A stretch of 64,000 nucleotides of DNA from Microthrix sp041394405. Its GTDB lineage: Bacteria > Actinomycetota > Acidimicrobiia > Acidimicrobiales > Microtrichaceae. The notes beneath the pieces were generated by a model. It did no database searches. It was given only the letters and a program-made list of their open reading frames with translations, and had not been told where the DNA came from. This document shows, one piece after another, positions 26,559 through 35,366 of the stretch (positions are counted from its first letter, which is position 1; every line of letters starts with the position of its first letter). A program made the translations under genes and the position numbers. The stretch lies in assembly GCA_041394405.1 (NCBI GenBank), contig JAWKIF010000014.1:98988-162987 (forward strand), written 5' to 3'.

Positions 26559-27710
26559 TTAGCCGCCGACGAGCAGCACCCCGGCGAAGGCCGTGCCCGC
26601 CACCAGCACCCACGACACGGCGCCCAACAGCAGCGGCCGGGGGCCCAGCTGCCGCAGCTTGGCCAGGTGCACGCCGCTTCCCAAACCAACGAGCGCAGCG
26701 GCCAGGGACAGCTTCTCCACGCGGGCCAGTGCGTCGAGCACCCCGTCGGAGAGCACGCCGGTGCTTCGCACCACGATGGCCCCCAGAAACCCGACCACGA
26801 ACATCGGCAACAGCGGCGGCCGCTGGCCCGCCGGGGCGTTGGCGGCGGGCGCGGCGCCCGCCGACCCGGCTGCCGTCCACCGGCGGCGGGACAGCGCCAC
26901 CCCGGCGACCATTGGTGCCAGCAGGACCACCCGCGTGAGCTTGACCAGCACCGCCGAGTGGACGGCCTCATCACCCTGGGCGGAGGCGGTGGCCACCACC
27001 TGGGCGACGTCGTGCACCGACGCCCCCACGAACAGGCCGAAGCGCTCGCCGGCCAGGCCCATGGGCCCGGCGAGGAGCGGCAACACGACGATGGCGAGGC
27101 TGCCGCACAGCGTCACCAGGCCAATGGCAAACGCCACCTCCTCCTCGTCGGCATCGGTGACGCCCTCCACCGCGGCGATAGCCGAGGCCCCGCAGATGGA
27201 GAAGCCCGTTGCCACCAGCAGCGACATCGACTGCGACACCCCCAGTCGCCGCCCCATCCACTGGGTGCCGAAGAAGGTGGCGGTCACCACCGCCACGACG
27301 ACCAACACACCCGGGCCACCAAGCTCGATCACCTCACCCACCGCCAGATGCAGGCCCAGCAACACCACACCGAAGCGCAACAACCGCCGGGCGGCGAAAC
27401 GGAGCCCCGGGCGTGCGGCGTCGGGTATCAGCCCTGCGTTGGTCAGCACCGCCCCCACCGCGACAGCGGCCACCAAGGGCGAGAGCGCTCCCACCCACGC
27501 ATGGACGGCAAAGGCGGCCGCGACGCCGACCGCCACCAACGCCAGCCCGGGCAGCAGCTCGGAGGCGCCGCGCAGCAGCGCGCCGTGGCCGACGGAGCGA
27601 TGGGGCGGCTTCAGCGGACTGCGTCCACGATCGATACCTCCGCTGCGACGAGCCGGGGCTGTGCGCCCCAGCAGGGCTGTGCGCCCCAGCAAGGCTGTGC
27701 GCCCCAGCAC
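26559..27710 (-). CDS. YeiH/UPF0324 family membrane protein
   Basis: About 383 aa integral membrane protein with some ten hydrophobic segments. Family signatures include GLHLAVGEVIELGGPG, the FGTQWMGRRLGVS segment, GFSICGASAIAAVEGV and FGLFVGASVHDVAQVVATAS. YeiH-type proteins are annotated as putative sulfate exporters; the true substrate is not established. The frame is open to 27848, which would collide with the divergent amidohydrolase gene. The GTG at 27710, preceded by GGGAG at 9 nt, is proposed as start, but it lies inside an 18-bp repeat and the conserved part begins only about 40 residues later. Confidence 0.75.
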   Translation of the reverse strand: MLGRTALLGRTALLGRTAPARRSGGIDRGRSPLKPPHRSVGHGALLRGASELLPGLALVAVGVAAAFAVHAWVGALSPLVAAVAVGAVLTNAGLIPDAARPGLRFAARRLLRFGVVLLGLHLAVGEVIELGGPGVLVVVAVVTATFFGTQWMGRRLGVSQSMSLLVATGFSICGASAIAAVEGVTDADEEEVAFAIGLVTLCGSLAIVVLPLLAGPMGLAGERFGLFVGASVHDVAQVVATASAQGDEAVHSAVLVKLTRVVLLAPMVAGVALSRRRWTAAGSAGAAPAANAPAGQRPPLLPMFVVGFLGAIVVRSTGVLSDGVLDALARVEKLSLAAALVGLGSGVHLAKLRQLGPRPLLLGAVSWVLVAGTAFAGVLLVGG

Positions 27711-27728
27711 GGCTGTGCACTCCCAACA
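27657..27728. repeat. Four 18-bp tandem repeats at the YeiH gene start
   Basis: Three near-identical copies of GGCTGTGCGCCCCAGCAN (27657, 27675, 27693) and a fourth diverged copy (27711-27728). On the minus strand they read as LLGRTA repeats in the YeiH frame. They span the proposed translation start and lie 110 bp upstream of the divergent amidohydrolase promoter. Confidence 0.85.
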
Positions 27729-27836
27729 TGCCGCATGGCCGACCGGGGCCGTGCCGATCGGGCACGGGCAGGGCGGAGCGCAGCATAGCCACCGACCCCT
27801 CAGACGACGCCGGCGCTGCGGCGCCGCCCCTCCAGC

Positions 27837-27842
27837 TACGTT
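27837..27842 (+). promoter_or_regulatory. Putative -10 element of the amidohydrolase gene
   Basis: TACGTT lies 6 nt before the ATG at 27849; no ribosome-binding sequence is present, which fits leaderless expression. Confidence 0.45.
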
Positions 27843-27848
27843 GGCCAC

Positions 27849-29606
27849 ATGAGCTCACACACGGCGCAACAGGCCCCACCTTCCCACGACGGCTGTTGCG
27901 GCTCCGGACCATTGGCCGCCGGGCTGGGCGCGTTGGCGCGGGTCACCACGCCGGGCAACGGCGCGACGCGACCGACGGCCACCTACACCACCTTGATCGT
28001 GCGGGGTGCCCGGGTGCTCACCATGGACGACCACCTCAGCGAGACCGAGGCCCTCGCCGTTCACGATGGACGCATTCTCGCCGTGGGCTCGTTGGACGAC
28101 GTTCGGGCCGCCGCCGACGACAGTGCCGACGAGGTCGCCGTCGTCGACCGCCCGGGGGCCACGATTCTACCGGGCTTCATCGAACCGCACGCCCACGTGC
28201 TGCCCACCGCGCTGTTCGCTGCCTGGGAAGACCTGGGGGCGCAGCGCTTCGACACGGTCGATGCCGTCCTCGCCAGGCTCTCCGAGCTGGCGGCCGATCA
28301 CCCCGGCGACGACACCTGGGTGCTGGGCCGGCTGTTCGACCCCTCCCTCCAGTCCGGGCCAAGCGAGCTCACCTGCGACCTGCTGGACCGGGCGTCGCCG
28401 GAGGTTCCGATCGCCGTCCTCAACGCGTCGCTGCACTTCGCGTATGTGAACTCGGCGGCGCTGCGGCTGGCCGGCGTCACCGCCGAGACACCGGACCCGC
28501 CCGGTTCGCCCTACGGTCGCGGTGCCGACGGCACCCCCAACGGGGTGTTGAAGGGCCAGGCGGCGATGCTGTCCGTGATGGCCCACAACCCGGCGCTTGG
28601 TGCGGTCGACCTCACTGCGGCAGCAACGGCGGTAGCCGCCCGTGCCGCATCGGTGGGGGTGACCACCATCTGCGACCAAGGTGCCGGCGGCATTCTGGGG
28701 CCGGGCGACCTAGAGCTGTACGCCGCCATGGCGGCCGCCGGCGGGCTGGCAACCCGCCTGCGCTACTCGGCCATGGACATGCGGGCCGACGGCTTCGACG
28801 AGGTCGGCCTGCGCCCGGGCGACGGGGACGAGCTGGTGCGAGCCGTCGGCTGGAAGGTGATCTCCGACGGCTCCAACCAAGGTCGATCCGGCCACCAGCG
28901 CACGCCCTACCTCGACAGCACGGACCGGGGCATCGCCTACGTGGAGCCGGACGACCTGAAGGCCATCGTGGCCCAGCGCGCGGCGCAGGGCTGGCAGCTG
29001 GTCGTCCACGCCAACGGCGACCAGGCCATCGACGACACCCTCGCTGCCTTCGAGGCCCTCGACCCCGGCCTGTTGGCCGACCGGCGCCACCGCATCGAGC
29101 ACTGTTCCATCCTCCACGACGACCAGATCGCCCGCATCGCCGCGCTTGGCCTGAGCCCCAGCTTTCTCATCGGCCACGTGCATTTCTGGGGCCAGGCGTT
29201 CCGGGACGAGATCATCGGGCCCGAACGGGCGGACCTGCTGGACCGGACGGCCTCGTGCTCGGCCGCCGGCATTCGCTGGACGCTGCACTCCGACGAGATG
29301 GTGACCCCCATCGATCCGTTGCGGTGCATCGAGAACGCAGTCACCCGCAACCTGTGGCGCGAACCCGACACCGTGCTGGCCCCCGGCGAGCGGGTCGGCG
29401 TGGAGGACGCGATCCGTGCCATGACAATCGACGCCGCCTGGCAGTGCCACTCCGACCACGAACTGGGCTCGCTCGAGGTGGGCAAGCTGGCGGACTTCGT
29501 GGTGTTGGGGGCCGACCCTCGGTCCGTCGACCCGGCCGAGATCCGCCACATCGAGGTGCTCGAGACCTGGCTCGGCGGCCGCCAGGTGCACCCCGCGCCC
29601 GCGTAG
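27849..29606 (+). CDS. YtcJ-like metal-dependent amidohydrolase
   Basis: 585 aa member of the amidohydrolase superfamily. The metal-binding HxH is in GFIEPHAHVLPTALF near residue 115; further ligands are expected in HANGDQAIDDTL, RIEHCSILHDDQ and HSDEMVTPIDPL. The C-terminal part returns to the small beta-domain (GSLEVGKLADFVVLGADP). YtcJ-like proteins hydrolyse varied exocyclic amides or formamides; the substrate cannot be named. The first 45 residues, with CC near residue 16, precede the fold and are not conserved-looking. Alone in its transcription unit, opposite YeiH and convergent with the SHOCT gene. Confidence 0.85.
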   Translation: MSSHTAQQAPPSHDGCCGSGPLAAGLGALARVTTPGNGATRPTATYTTLIVRGARVLTMDDHLSETEALAVHDGRILAVGSLDDVRAAADDSADEVAVVDRPGATILPGFIEPHAHVLPTALFAAWEDLGAQRFDTVDAVLARLSELAADHPGDDTWVLGRLFDPSLQSGPSELTCDLLDRASPEVPIAVLNASLHFAYVNSAALRLAGVTAETPDPPGSPYGRGADGTPNGVLKGQAAMLSVMAHNPALGAVDLTAAATAVAARAASVGVTTICDQGAGGILGPGDLELYAAMAAAGGLATRLRYSAMDMRADGFDEVGLRPGDGDELVRAVGWKVISDGSNQGRSGHQRTPYLDSTDRGIAYVEPDDLKAIVAQRAAQGWQLVVHANGDQAIDDTLAAFEALDPGLLADRRHRIEHCSILHDDQIARIAALGLSPSFLIGHVHFWGQAFRDEIIGPERADLLDRTASCSAAGIRWTLHSDEMVTPIDPLRCIENAVTRNLWREPDTVLAPGERVGVEDAIRAMTIDAAWQCHSDHELGSLEVGKLADFVVLGADPRSVDPAEIRHIEVLETWLGGRQVHPAPA

Positions 29607-29626
29607 ATCACGCCCGGACGACCTCG

Positions 29627-30259
29627 TTACGAACCCAGGATGCGGGCCTTCTCGGCAGCAAACTCGGCTTCCGTGAGGGCCCCGGAGTTCATGAGGTCGA
29701 CAAGACGCTCCAGTTGGCCCAGTCGGTCAGCCTGGTGGGTTGATGACCCGGCGAGCGGGGCCGCCGGGGGCGGGGGCACGGCTGCGCCGATCACGCCGTC
29801 GCCGTCCAGGTCGATGCCCAGCATCCCCTCCACCATGGCCCGCCTTTCGGGGGGAATGTCCTCCGCCGTCCCTCCCACGAACTGGATCGACGCACCGCCC
29901 GGCCCAGCAGCGGCCCCAGGTGGTGCGGGAGGGTGCACCTCGCCGCGCATGGCTGCGGCCTGTCGCTCGGCCATCGTCCGGGCCGTATCGGCGTTCTTGT
30001 CCATCGCCTTGAAGTTCACCTTCACCCGCTGCGGGTCGTCCTCGCTCACAACCACCGGCACGGTCATGCCGGGCTGAGGCCACTTTGACCTCGGACACAA
30101 CTGGTGGACCTCCACCGGGTAGGGAGCCAGGCTCGGCGTCTGCACCACCAACTGCAACCGGCAATTCTCGTAGACGCCCTCTCCGGAATGGTTGCTGCAG
30201 GCAACCACCTGTGCCGTGCCCTCCACCGGGTTCTTGATGCGTCTCCCAAAGAGCCCCAT
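29627..30259 (-). CDS. SHOCT domain protein
   Basis: 210 aa soluble protein. The C-terminal 30 residues (QLERLVDLMNSGALTEAEF then AEKARIL) form a SHOCT domain, a short helical hairpin common at the ends of actinobacterial proteins. The N-terminal 80 residues contain cysteines at CSNHS, ENC and QLC and a beta-rich pattern; a Pro/Ala-rich linker separates the two parts. Function unknown. ATG at 30259 is preceded by TACAAT at 7 nt, so a leaderless transcript is likely. Divergent from the DUF6285 gene. Confidence 0.8.
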   Translation of the reverse strand: MGLFGRRIKNPVEGTAQVVACSNHSGEGVYENCRLQLVVQTPSLAPYPVEVHQLCPRSKWPQPGMTVPVVVSEDDPQRVKVNFKAMDKNADTARTMAERQAAAMRGEVHPPAPPGAAAGPGGASIQFVGGTAEDIPPERRAMVEGMLGIDLDGDGVIGAAVPPPPAAPLAGSSTHQADRLGQLERLVDLMNSGALTEAEFAAEKARILGS

Positions 30260-30266
30260 GGGCGGG

Positions 30267-30272
30267 ATTGTA
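30267..30272 (-). promoter_or_regulatory. Putative -10 element of the SHOCT gene
   Basis: Minus-strand TACAAT, one base from the TATAAT consensus, lies 7 nt before the ATG. It is 24 bp from the opposite -10 at 30297, so the two promoters are back to back. Confidence 0.55.
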
Positions 30273-30296
30273 GAACGCAGGGCGAGGCTCGAACGC

Positions 30297-30302
30297 TAGG
30301 TT
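30297..30302 (+). promoter_or_regulatory. Putative -10 element of the DUF6285 operon
   Basis: TAGGTT lies 6 nt before the ATG at 30309, a leaderless arrangement. Confidence 0.45.
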
Positions 30303-30308
30303 CCGAAC

Positions 30309-30710
30309 ATGGGGGATCAACCGACCGCCGAGGCGTTGCTGGAGGCCATGGCCGACACGCTGGACCGACAGGTGGTGCCCTCCGCCGTCGGGGGCGCCCA
30401 ACACGCCGCCCGGGTGGTGGCCAACCTGTGTCGCATCATCGGTCGCGAGCTGGCCTCCGAGCCGGGTTCCGGGGCTGCGGGCGACCTGGAGGCGGAGGTG
30501 TGGCGACTGTTGGGGAGCGACGAGCCCCCGGATGACGTTCCCCCCATGGGCCAGGCATCCGCGCTGTCCACCGAGGCGGTCGCGGCACTGGACCGCGCGC
30601 TGCGCAGCCCCGACCCCCAGTTGCTGGACGCCGCGCTGCCCCTGCTGCGGCGCGACGTGGAACGCCGCCTGGCCATCTCCAAGCCGACCTACCTGGAAGA
30701 TCGCCCGTGA
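30309..30710 (+). CDS. DUF6285-like protein
   Basis: 133 aa, predicted all-helical. The pattern (EALLEAMADTLDR, GGAQHAARVVANLCRIIGREL, ALDRALRSPD, LRRDVERRLAISKPTYLE) is that of the DUF6285 family, which is found next to phosphotransferase and acyl-CoA dehydrogenase genes. It overlaps the phosphotransferase gene by 4 nt (GTGA), so a joint role in activating or handling an acyl substrate is likely. The biochemical activity is unknown. Confidence 0.75.
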   Translation: MGDQPTAEALLEAMADTLDRQVVPSAVGGAQHAARVVANLCRIIGRELASEPGSGAAGDLEAEVWRLLGSDEPPDDVPPMGQASALSTEAVAALDRALRSPDPQLLDAALPLLRRDVERRLAISKPTYLEDRP

Positions 30711-31768
30711 GCGACACGGCGACCGGGACCCCGGTCTCGGCCGGAGGTCCAACGGCATCCAAGCACGCGCCCACCGAACACGCCCTCGCGGAGCTGCTGG
30801 CGGCCAACGGATGGGTCAACCCCAACGTCACGGTTACCGGTGCCGCCTCGGTGGGCGCGCAGCGCTCGACCCTGCTGGTGGACATCGACTCGGCCGGACA
30901 GCAAACCCGGGCCGTGGCCCAGATCAGCAGCGGCGTGATCGCGGCCACGCCGGCCACCGTCGAGGCGGCCGTGATCCGGCTCGCCGCCGCCGAGGGCGTT
31001 CCCACACCACGGGTGCTGGCCGCCACCGATTCGCTGCCGGGGTCAGGGCAACCGGCCATGGTGGTCAGCCATGAGCCGGGCCTGTCGATCCCACGGCGGG
31101 TGCTTCGATCGGTGGCCGACCTGGGAACCGGCGAGGCGCTGGCGGCCGACTGCGGCGCAGCGTTGGCCACCCTGCATCGCCGTGACGTCTCCTCGGCGCC
31201 CTCCGACCTCGACCGGCTGAGGCTCGACGATCCCTTCGGCGACTACTGCGATGACCTGGCGGCCAAGCTTGACCTGCTTCCCCAGCCGCACCCCGCCATC
31301 AGGCTGGGCGTGGAGTGGCTTCGCCGCCACCCCCCATCGCCGCCCAGCAGCCCCACCCTGGTTCATGCCGACTTTCGAACCGGCAACCTCCTGGTTCACG
31401 AGGGGCGGCTCAGCGCGGTGTTGGACTGGGAGCTGGCCCACGTGGGCGACCCGATGGAGGACGTCGCCTACCTGTGCCTGCGCACCTGGCGCTTCGGCAA
31501 CGACCACCTGCCGGTCGGCGGCTTCGGCACCCTTCGGGCGCTTCGGGCGGCCTATGAATCGGGCGGCGGTGTGTGGCGCGACGATGCGTTCGCCTGGTGG
31601 ATGGCCGCCCGCACCGCCTGGTGGGCCTGCGGGCTCGCCGCGCAGGCCGCCGCGTTCACCACAGGCCTCACCGACTCCATCGTGCTGGCCGCCAGCGGTC
31701 GGCGGGTGCCCGAGCTCGAGTACGACCTGCTGAACCTCATCGACCCACACCACCGCCGGGAGCCGTGA
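30707..31768 (+). CDS. APH-family phosphotransferase (acyl-CoA dehydrogenase-associated)
   Basis: 353 aa kinase-like protein. The catalytic loop VHADFRTGNLLVHEG (around residue 222) and the metal-binding VLDWELAHVGDPMEDVAYL are intact; the N-lobe is atypical, with TPRVLA and PAMVVSHEPG instead of a clear lysine motif. This subfamily resembles the N-terminal kinase domain of ACAD10/11, which phosphorylates 4-hydroxyacyl-CoA. Starts with GTG inside the DUF6285 stop and ends in TGATG shared with the dehydrogenase gene. I infer a kinase-dehydrogenase route for hydroxy-fatty acids, as in ACAD11. Confidence 0.85.
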   Translation: MSDTATGTPVSAGGPTASKHAPTEHALAELLAANGWVNPNVTVTGAASVGAQRSTLLVDIDSAGQQTRAVAQISSGVIAATPATVEAAVIRLAAAEGVPTPRVLAATDSLPGSGQPAMVVSHEPGLSIPRRVLRSVADLGTGEALAADCGAALATLHRRDVSSAPSDLDRLRLDDPFGDYCDDLAAKLDLLPQPHPAIRLGVEWLRRHPPSPPSSPTLVHADFRTGNLLVHEGRLSAVLDWELAHVGDPMEDVAYLCLRTWRFGNDHLPVGGFGTLRALRAAYESGGGVWRDDAFAWWMAARTAWWACGLAAQAAAFTTGLTDSIVLAASGRRVPELEYDLLNLIDPHHRREP

Positions 31769-33009
31769 TGGACTTCGACCTGCCCGCGCACCTCGTCGCG
31801 TACCTCTCCGAGCTGGACGAGTTCATCGACACCGAGATCGCCCCGCTGGAGGCCGACAACCTCCAGTTCTTCGATCACCGGCGCGAGCACGCCCGGACCG
31901 ACTGGGACAACGACGGACTGCCCCGACCCGAATGGGAGGCGCTCCTGGGCGAGATGATGCGGCGGGCCGACGCCGCCGGGCACCTGCGCTATGGCCTTCC
32001 CGAGGAGGTGGGCGGCCGGGGCGGCTCGAACCTCGACATGGCCGTCATCCGCGAGCACCTGGCCGCCAAGGGGCTCGGGCTGCACAACGACCTGCAGAAC
32101 GAGACCTCGGTGGTGGGCAACTTCCCGTTCATCCTGATGATGCTGGCCAAGGGCACCGACGCCCAGCGAGCCGAGTTCATCGACGGGGCGTTCGCCGGCA
32201 CCCACCTGGTGGCGTTCGGGCTGACCGAGCCAGACCACGGCAGCGACGCCACGTTCCTCGAGACCGCAGCGGTGCGCGACGGCGACGACTGGGTCATCAA
32301 CGGCACCAAACGCTTCAACACCGGCATGCACCGAGCCACCCACGACATGGTCTTCGCCCGCACCGAGGGCCAGCCGGGCGACGCCTTCGGCATCACCTGC
32401 TTTCTCGTGCCCACCGCCGCCGACGGCGTGGAGGTCGGCACCTACTGGTGGACCTTCAACATGCCCACCGACCACCCCGACGTGGGTTTCACCGACGTGC
32501 GGGTGGGCGACGGCGCCGTCTTCGGCGAGGTCAACCGGGGCCTCGAGCTGGCCCTCATCTTCGTGCACGAGAACCGCATCCGGCAGGCCGCCTCCAGCCT
32601 GGGGGCGGCGCAGTACTGCATCGATGCCGCCGCCGCGTACGCCACCGAGCGGGCACCGTTTGGCCGCCCCCTGTGGACGAACCAGGCCATCCAGTTTCCC
32701 CTCGCCGAGCTGCACACCGAGGCGGCGATGCTGCGGGCGCTCATCCGCCAGACCGCCTGGCGCATGGACCGCCACGGGGCCATGGACGTCACCGCAGAGG
32801 TGTCGATGTGCAACTACCGGGCCAACCGGCTGGTGTGCAACGCCGCCGATCAGGCCATCCAGACCTGCGGGGGCATGGGCTACACCCGCCACATGCCCTT
32901 CGAACATATCTACCGCCATCATCGGCGCTACCGCATCACCGAGGGTTCCGAGGAGATCCAGATCCGCCGGGTGGCCGGCGTCATGTTCAGCAAGCAGACC
33001 AAGCGCTAG
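31768..33009 (+). CDS. Acyl-CoA dehydrogenase (ACAD10/11-like)
   Basis: 413 aa FAD enzyme. Signatures: GLTEPDHGSDAT in the middle beta domain, WVINGTKRFNTG, ERAPFGRPLWTNQAIQFPLAEL, CGGMGYTRHMPFEHIYRHHRRYRITEGSEEIQIRRVAG at the end. Length and pattern fit the dehydrogenases that pair with APH-like kinases. Shares one base with the kinase stop. The last gene of the three-gene operon; the next gene lies on the opposite strand 22 bp away. Confidence 0.9.
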   Translation: MDFDLPAHLVAYLSELDEFIDTEIAPLEADNLQFFDHRREHARTDWDNDGLPRPEWEALLGEMMRRADAAGHLRYGLPEEVGGRGGSNLDMAVIREHLAAKGLGLHNDLQNETSVVGNFPFILMMLAKGTDAQRAEFIDGAFAGTHLVAFGLTEPDHGSDATFLETAAVRDGDDWVINGTKRFNTGMHRATHDMVFARTEGQPGDAFGITCFLVPTAADGVEVGTYWWTFNMPTDHPDVGFTDVRVGDGAVFGEVNRGLELALIFVHENRIRQAASSLGAAQYCIDAAAAYATERAPFGRPLWTNQAIQFPLAELHTEAAMLRALIRQTAWRMDRHGAMDVTAEVSMCNYRANRLVCNAADQAIQTCGGMGYTRHMPFEHIYRHHRRYRITEGSEEIQIRRVAGVMFSKQTKR

Positions 33010-33031
33010 GCCCGCCGCCGCGGGCGCCCGG

Positions 33032-34159
33032 TCAGCCGGTGAACTTGGGCGACAGGGGCGCCGCAGCCCCAGGCCCATCGTCCTGGCTGGAGGGCGCATC
33101 GTCCTCGCTGGAGGGCGCGTCGTCCTGGCTGGATGGCGCATCGCCGCACTCGGCGGGGAGCGTTGTCACCTCCACCGCCTGCCCGTTGACCGTCACGGTT
33201 GGGGCGCTGGCCCCGGCGTCCAGCTCCAGTCGCGAACCAACGGGCATGGGCACGACCTGCTGGTCTCCGTCCACCTCGACGGTGAGAGCAAACGGGGCGC
33301 CGACGCCTCCGTAGATGTCGCGGATGCCGACCGCCTCGGACAGCGACTGGTTCGGAGCGAGCTTCAGAGCGGCAGCCTTGGCCGGCGACGCACACCCTGG
33401 GGTGAAGGCGGCGCTCAGCAGCGCCGGGTAGTCGCCCAGGCCCACCAGCGGGCCGGCCACCGTGGAACACGGAATCCGCGTCACCGGGCCAACCTGGCCG
33501 TTCAGCAACACCTCACCCGCTGCAACACCCTCGTCGACCTCGACGAACACCAACTCCGGTGCGGTGGACGGGTCCGCGGCCGAACCCAAGACGTACACCT
33601 GATCGCCCACCGCGGCCTCCACCGTGGCGCCCCGCGTGCTCACCCCCAGCAGCGACGGCAGGGCCACCGGCCCGAAGTCGCACGGGCCGACCAGTGCTCC
33701 TGTCGGCGGAATCGATGGGGTCGCGGCGCAATAGGGGGCGATGATGTCCGACAGGCCGTTCATGAACTCGATGATCTTGGTCCGATGCTCGGCGCGACTC
33801 TCGGCGGGAACATCCAGGTAGTTGCCACCGGCCGCCGCCACGTCGGCAGCCAGCGCATTGGTCAGGCCGGGGAACACGTAGAGGCCCTGCTGGAGGAGCC
33901 CGGATTCGGGTTCGGCCGTGCCCACCGAGGCGTAGGCGGCGTCGTAGATCGCCTGCCCTTCAGCCGCCTGGGTCGCGTACTGCTCGTTGGTGGTCGGTTC
34001 GGGCAGCCAATGGTTCATCAACGCCACCACCGGGCCGCAATAGCCGGGCTCGGCCTCGTCCTGCGCGGAGGCCGGCACGATGCCCGCCAGCGCGGCCGCC
34101 ACCAGCGCCGCAGTCGCCCCCAACGCCCGCAACCACCGACCTTGACGAGCAACGTTCAC
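33032..34159 (-). CDS. Secreted hypothetical protein with acidic repeat tail
   Basis: 375 aa with a signal peptide (basic start, hydrophobic GATAALVAAALAGIVPASA, cleavage after ASA at about residue 32). No lipobox. The mature part has an N-terminal helical region and a C-terminal beta-rich region (VGDQVYVLGSA, VEVDGDQQVVPMPVGSRLELDAG); four or more cysteines could form disulfides. The tail has three heptads of the DAPSSQD type and is likely disordered, perhaps cell-wall spanning. GTG start chosen for GGAGG 4 nt upstream; a longer frame overlaps the divergent SDR promoter. Family unknown to me. Confidence 0.75.
   Translation of the reverse strand: MNVARQGRWLRALGATAALVAAALAGIVPASAQDEAEPGYCGPVVALMNHWLPEPTTNEQYATQAAEGQAIYDAAYASVGTAEPESGLLQQGLYVFPGLTNALAADVAAAGGNYLDVPAESRAEHRTKIIEFMNGLSDIIAPYCAATPSIPPTGALVGPCDFGPVALPSLLGVSTRGATVEAAVGDQVYVLGSAADPSTAPELVFVEVDEGVAAGEVLLNGQVGPVTRIPCSTVAGPLVGLGDYPALLSAAFTPGCASPAKAAALKLAPNQSLSEAVGIRDIYGGVGAPFALTVEVDGDQQVVPMPVGSRLELDAGASAPTVTVNGQAVEVTTLPAECGDAPSSQDDAPSSEDDAPSSQDDGPGAAAPLSPKFTG
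33077..33139. repeat. Three 21-bp in-frame repeats
   Basis: Three copies of a 21-bp unit close to ATCGTCCTGGCTGGAGGGCGC encode the acidic heptads in the tail of the secreted protein. Confidence 0.9.
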
Positions 34160-34322
34160 GAGTCCTCCGAATGGGCCAGGGAGGCACTGGCGGTGCCGGC
34201 CCGAGCCACCGCACAAGTGTGCCACAGGGCGTGCGCGTTCGGTCGGGTACCCCGAGCCCAGGCTCACCCCGACCGGCGGGTGGTGGGGGCATTGGAGCGG
34301 GATCGGCGTCCGGGCGGGCTGG

Positions 34323-34328
34323 CATGCT
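34323..34328 (+). promoter_or_regulatory. Possible -10 element of the SDR gene
   Basis: CATGCT lies 6 nt before the ATG at 34335. It has C instead of T at the first position of TANNNT, so it is weaker than the other examples. Confidence 0.3.
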
Positions 34329-34334
34329 GTCGAG

Positions 34335-35330
34335 ATGAACTCCTTCGGGGCCGAGACCACCACCGACCAGGTGCTTGACGGCATCGACCTGTCCGGTCGG
34401 CGCTTCGTCATCACCGGGGCATCGGGCGGACTGGGTGAGGAATCAACACGAGCGCTGGCAGCGAGGGGCGCAACCGTGACCATGCTGGCCCGAAATCCGG
34501 CGAAGAACGAGGCGGCAGCCGAACGGGTGCGCCGGCGCGTGCCCGACGCCGACCTGGAGCTGGGCACAATCGACCTGGCCAGCCTCGCCGACATCCGCCG
34601 GTTTGCCGCTGAGTATCTGTCCAGCCACGATGCCATCGACGTGCTTGTCAACAACGCCGGGGTCATGGCCTGCCCTCAGGGTTCCACCGCCGACGGGTTC
34701 GAGACCCAGTTCGGCACCAACCACCTGGGTCACTTCCTGCTGACCGCCCTGCTCGCTCCGGCGGTGCTCCGGGGAAGCCGGCCGCGCATCATCAACCTGT
34801 CCTCCGCCGGACACACCACCAGCGACGTCAACCTGGACGACATCAACTTCGAGGCCGGCGACTACGACCCGTGGATCGCCTACGGGCGATCCAAGACCGC
34901 GAACGCCCTGTTCAGCCGCGGCCTGGCCCAACGGCTGGGCGACCAGGGCGTGCTGTCGTTCTCCGTGCACCCCGGCGGCATCATGACCGAGCTGGCCCGG
35001 CACCTGAACGACGAGCTGATCCAACAGATGCTCGACCGCACCAGGGCCCGCAGCGCCGAGCGCCCGGGCGCCGAGGGCCAACCGTCCGGCGAACCCGATG
35101 GAGGATTCAAGTTCAAGAGCGTCGAGGCCGGCGCCGCCACCCAGGTGTGGGCATCGGTCGCCGATCTCGCCGAGCACAACGGCGCCTATCTGGCCGACTG
35201 CCAGGTGGGCGTCGAGGGCGGAAACCCGAACACCACCGGCTTCATGAGCTACCTGCGCAACGACGCCAACGTGGAACGCCTGTGGACCCTCAGCGAGCGG
35301 CTGGTTGGCCAGCCGTTCCCGACCAAGTAG
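34335..35330 (+). CDS. Short-chain dehydrogenase/reductase
   Basis: 331 aa SDR of the retinol-dehydrogenase/WW-oxidoreductase-like group. NAD(P)-binding TGASGGLGEESTRALAARG near residue 27, NNAGVM near 112, catalytic Ser in IINLSSAGH and the YGRSK pair near 186. TMLARNPAKNEAA suggests a preference for NADP. The substrate-binding C-terminus is normal length. Single gene; the substrate cannot be told. Confidence 0.87.
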   Translation: MNSFGAETTTDQVLDGIDLSGRRFVITGASGGLGEESTRALAARGATVTMLARNPAKNEAAAERVRRRVPDADLELGTIDLASLADIRRFAAEYLSSHDAIDVLVNNAGVMACPQGSTADGFETQFGTNHLGHFLLTALLAPAVLRGSRPRIINLSSAGHTTSDVNLDDINFEAGDYDPWIAYGRSKTANALFSRGLAQRLGDQGVLSFSVHPGGIMTELARHLNDELIQQMLDRTRARSAERPGAEGQPSGEPDGGFKFKSVEAGAATQVWASVADLAEHNGAYLADCQVGVEGGNPNTTGFMSYLRNDANVERLWTLSERLVGQPFPTK

Positions 35331-35366
35331 CGGCAACCAGCTCGGGCGAGCCGAGGTGGGATGGAG

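Noticed and set aside
26061..27788. 575-codon plus-strand frame starting in the repeat array
   Set aside because: Open because of the repeat sequence and the antisense of YeiH; no domain features.
27209..29743. 844-codon plus-strand frame across YeiH and amidohydrolase genes
   Set aside because: Arg/Pro-rich out-of-frame translation; the real amidohydrolase is in the frame starting at 27849.
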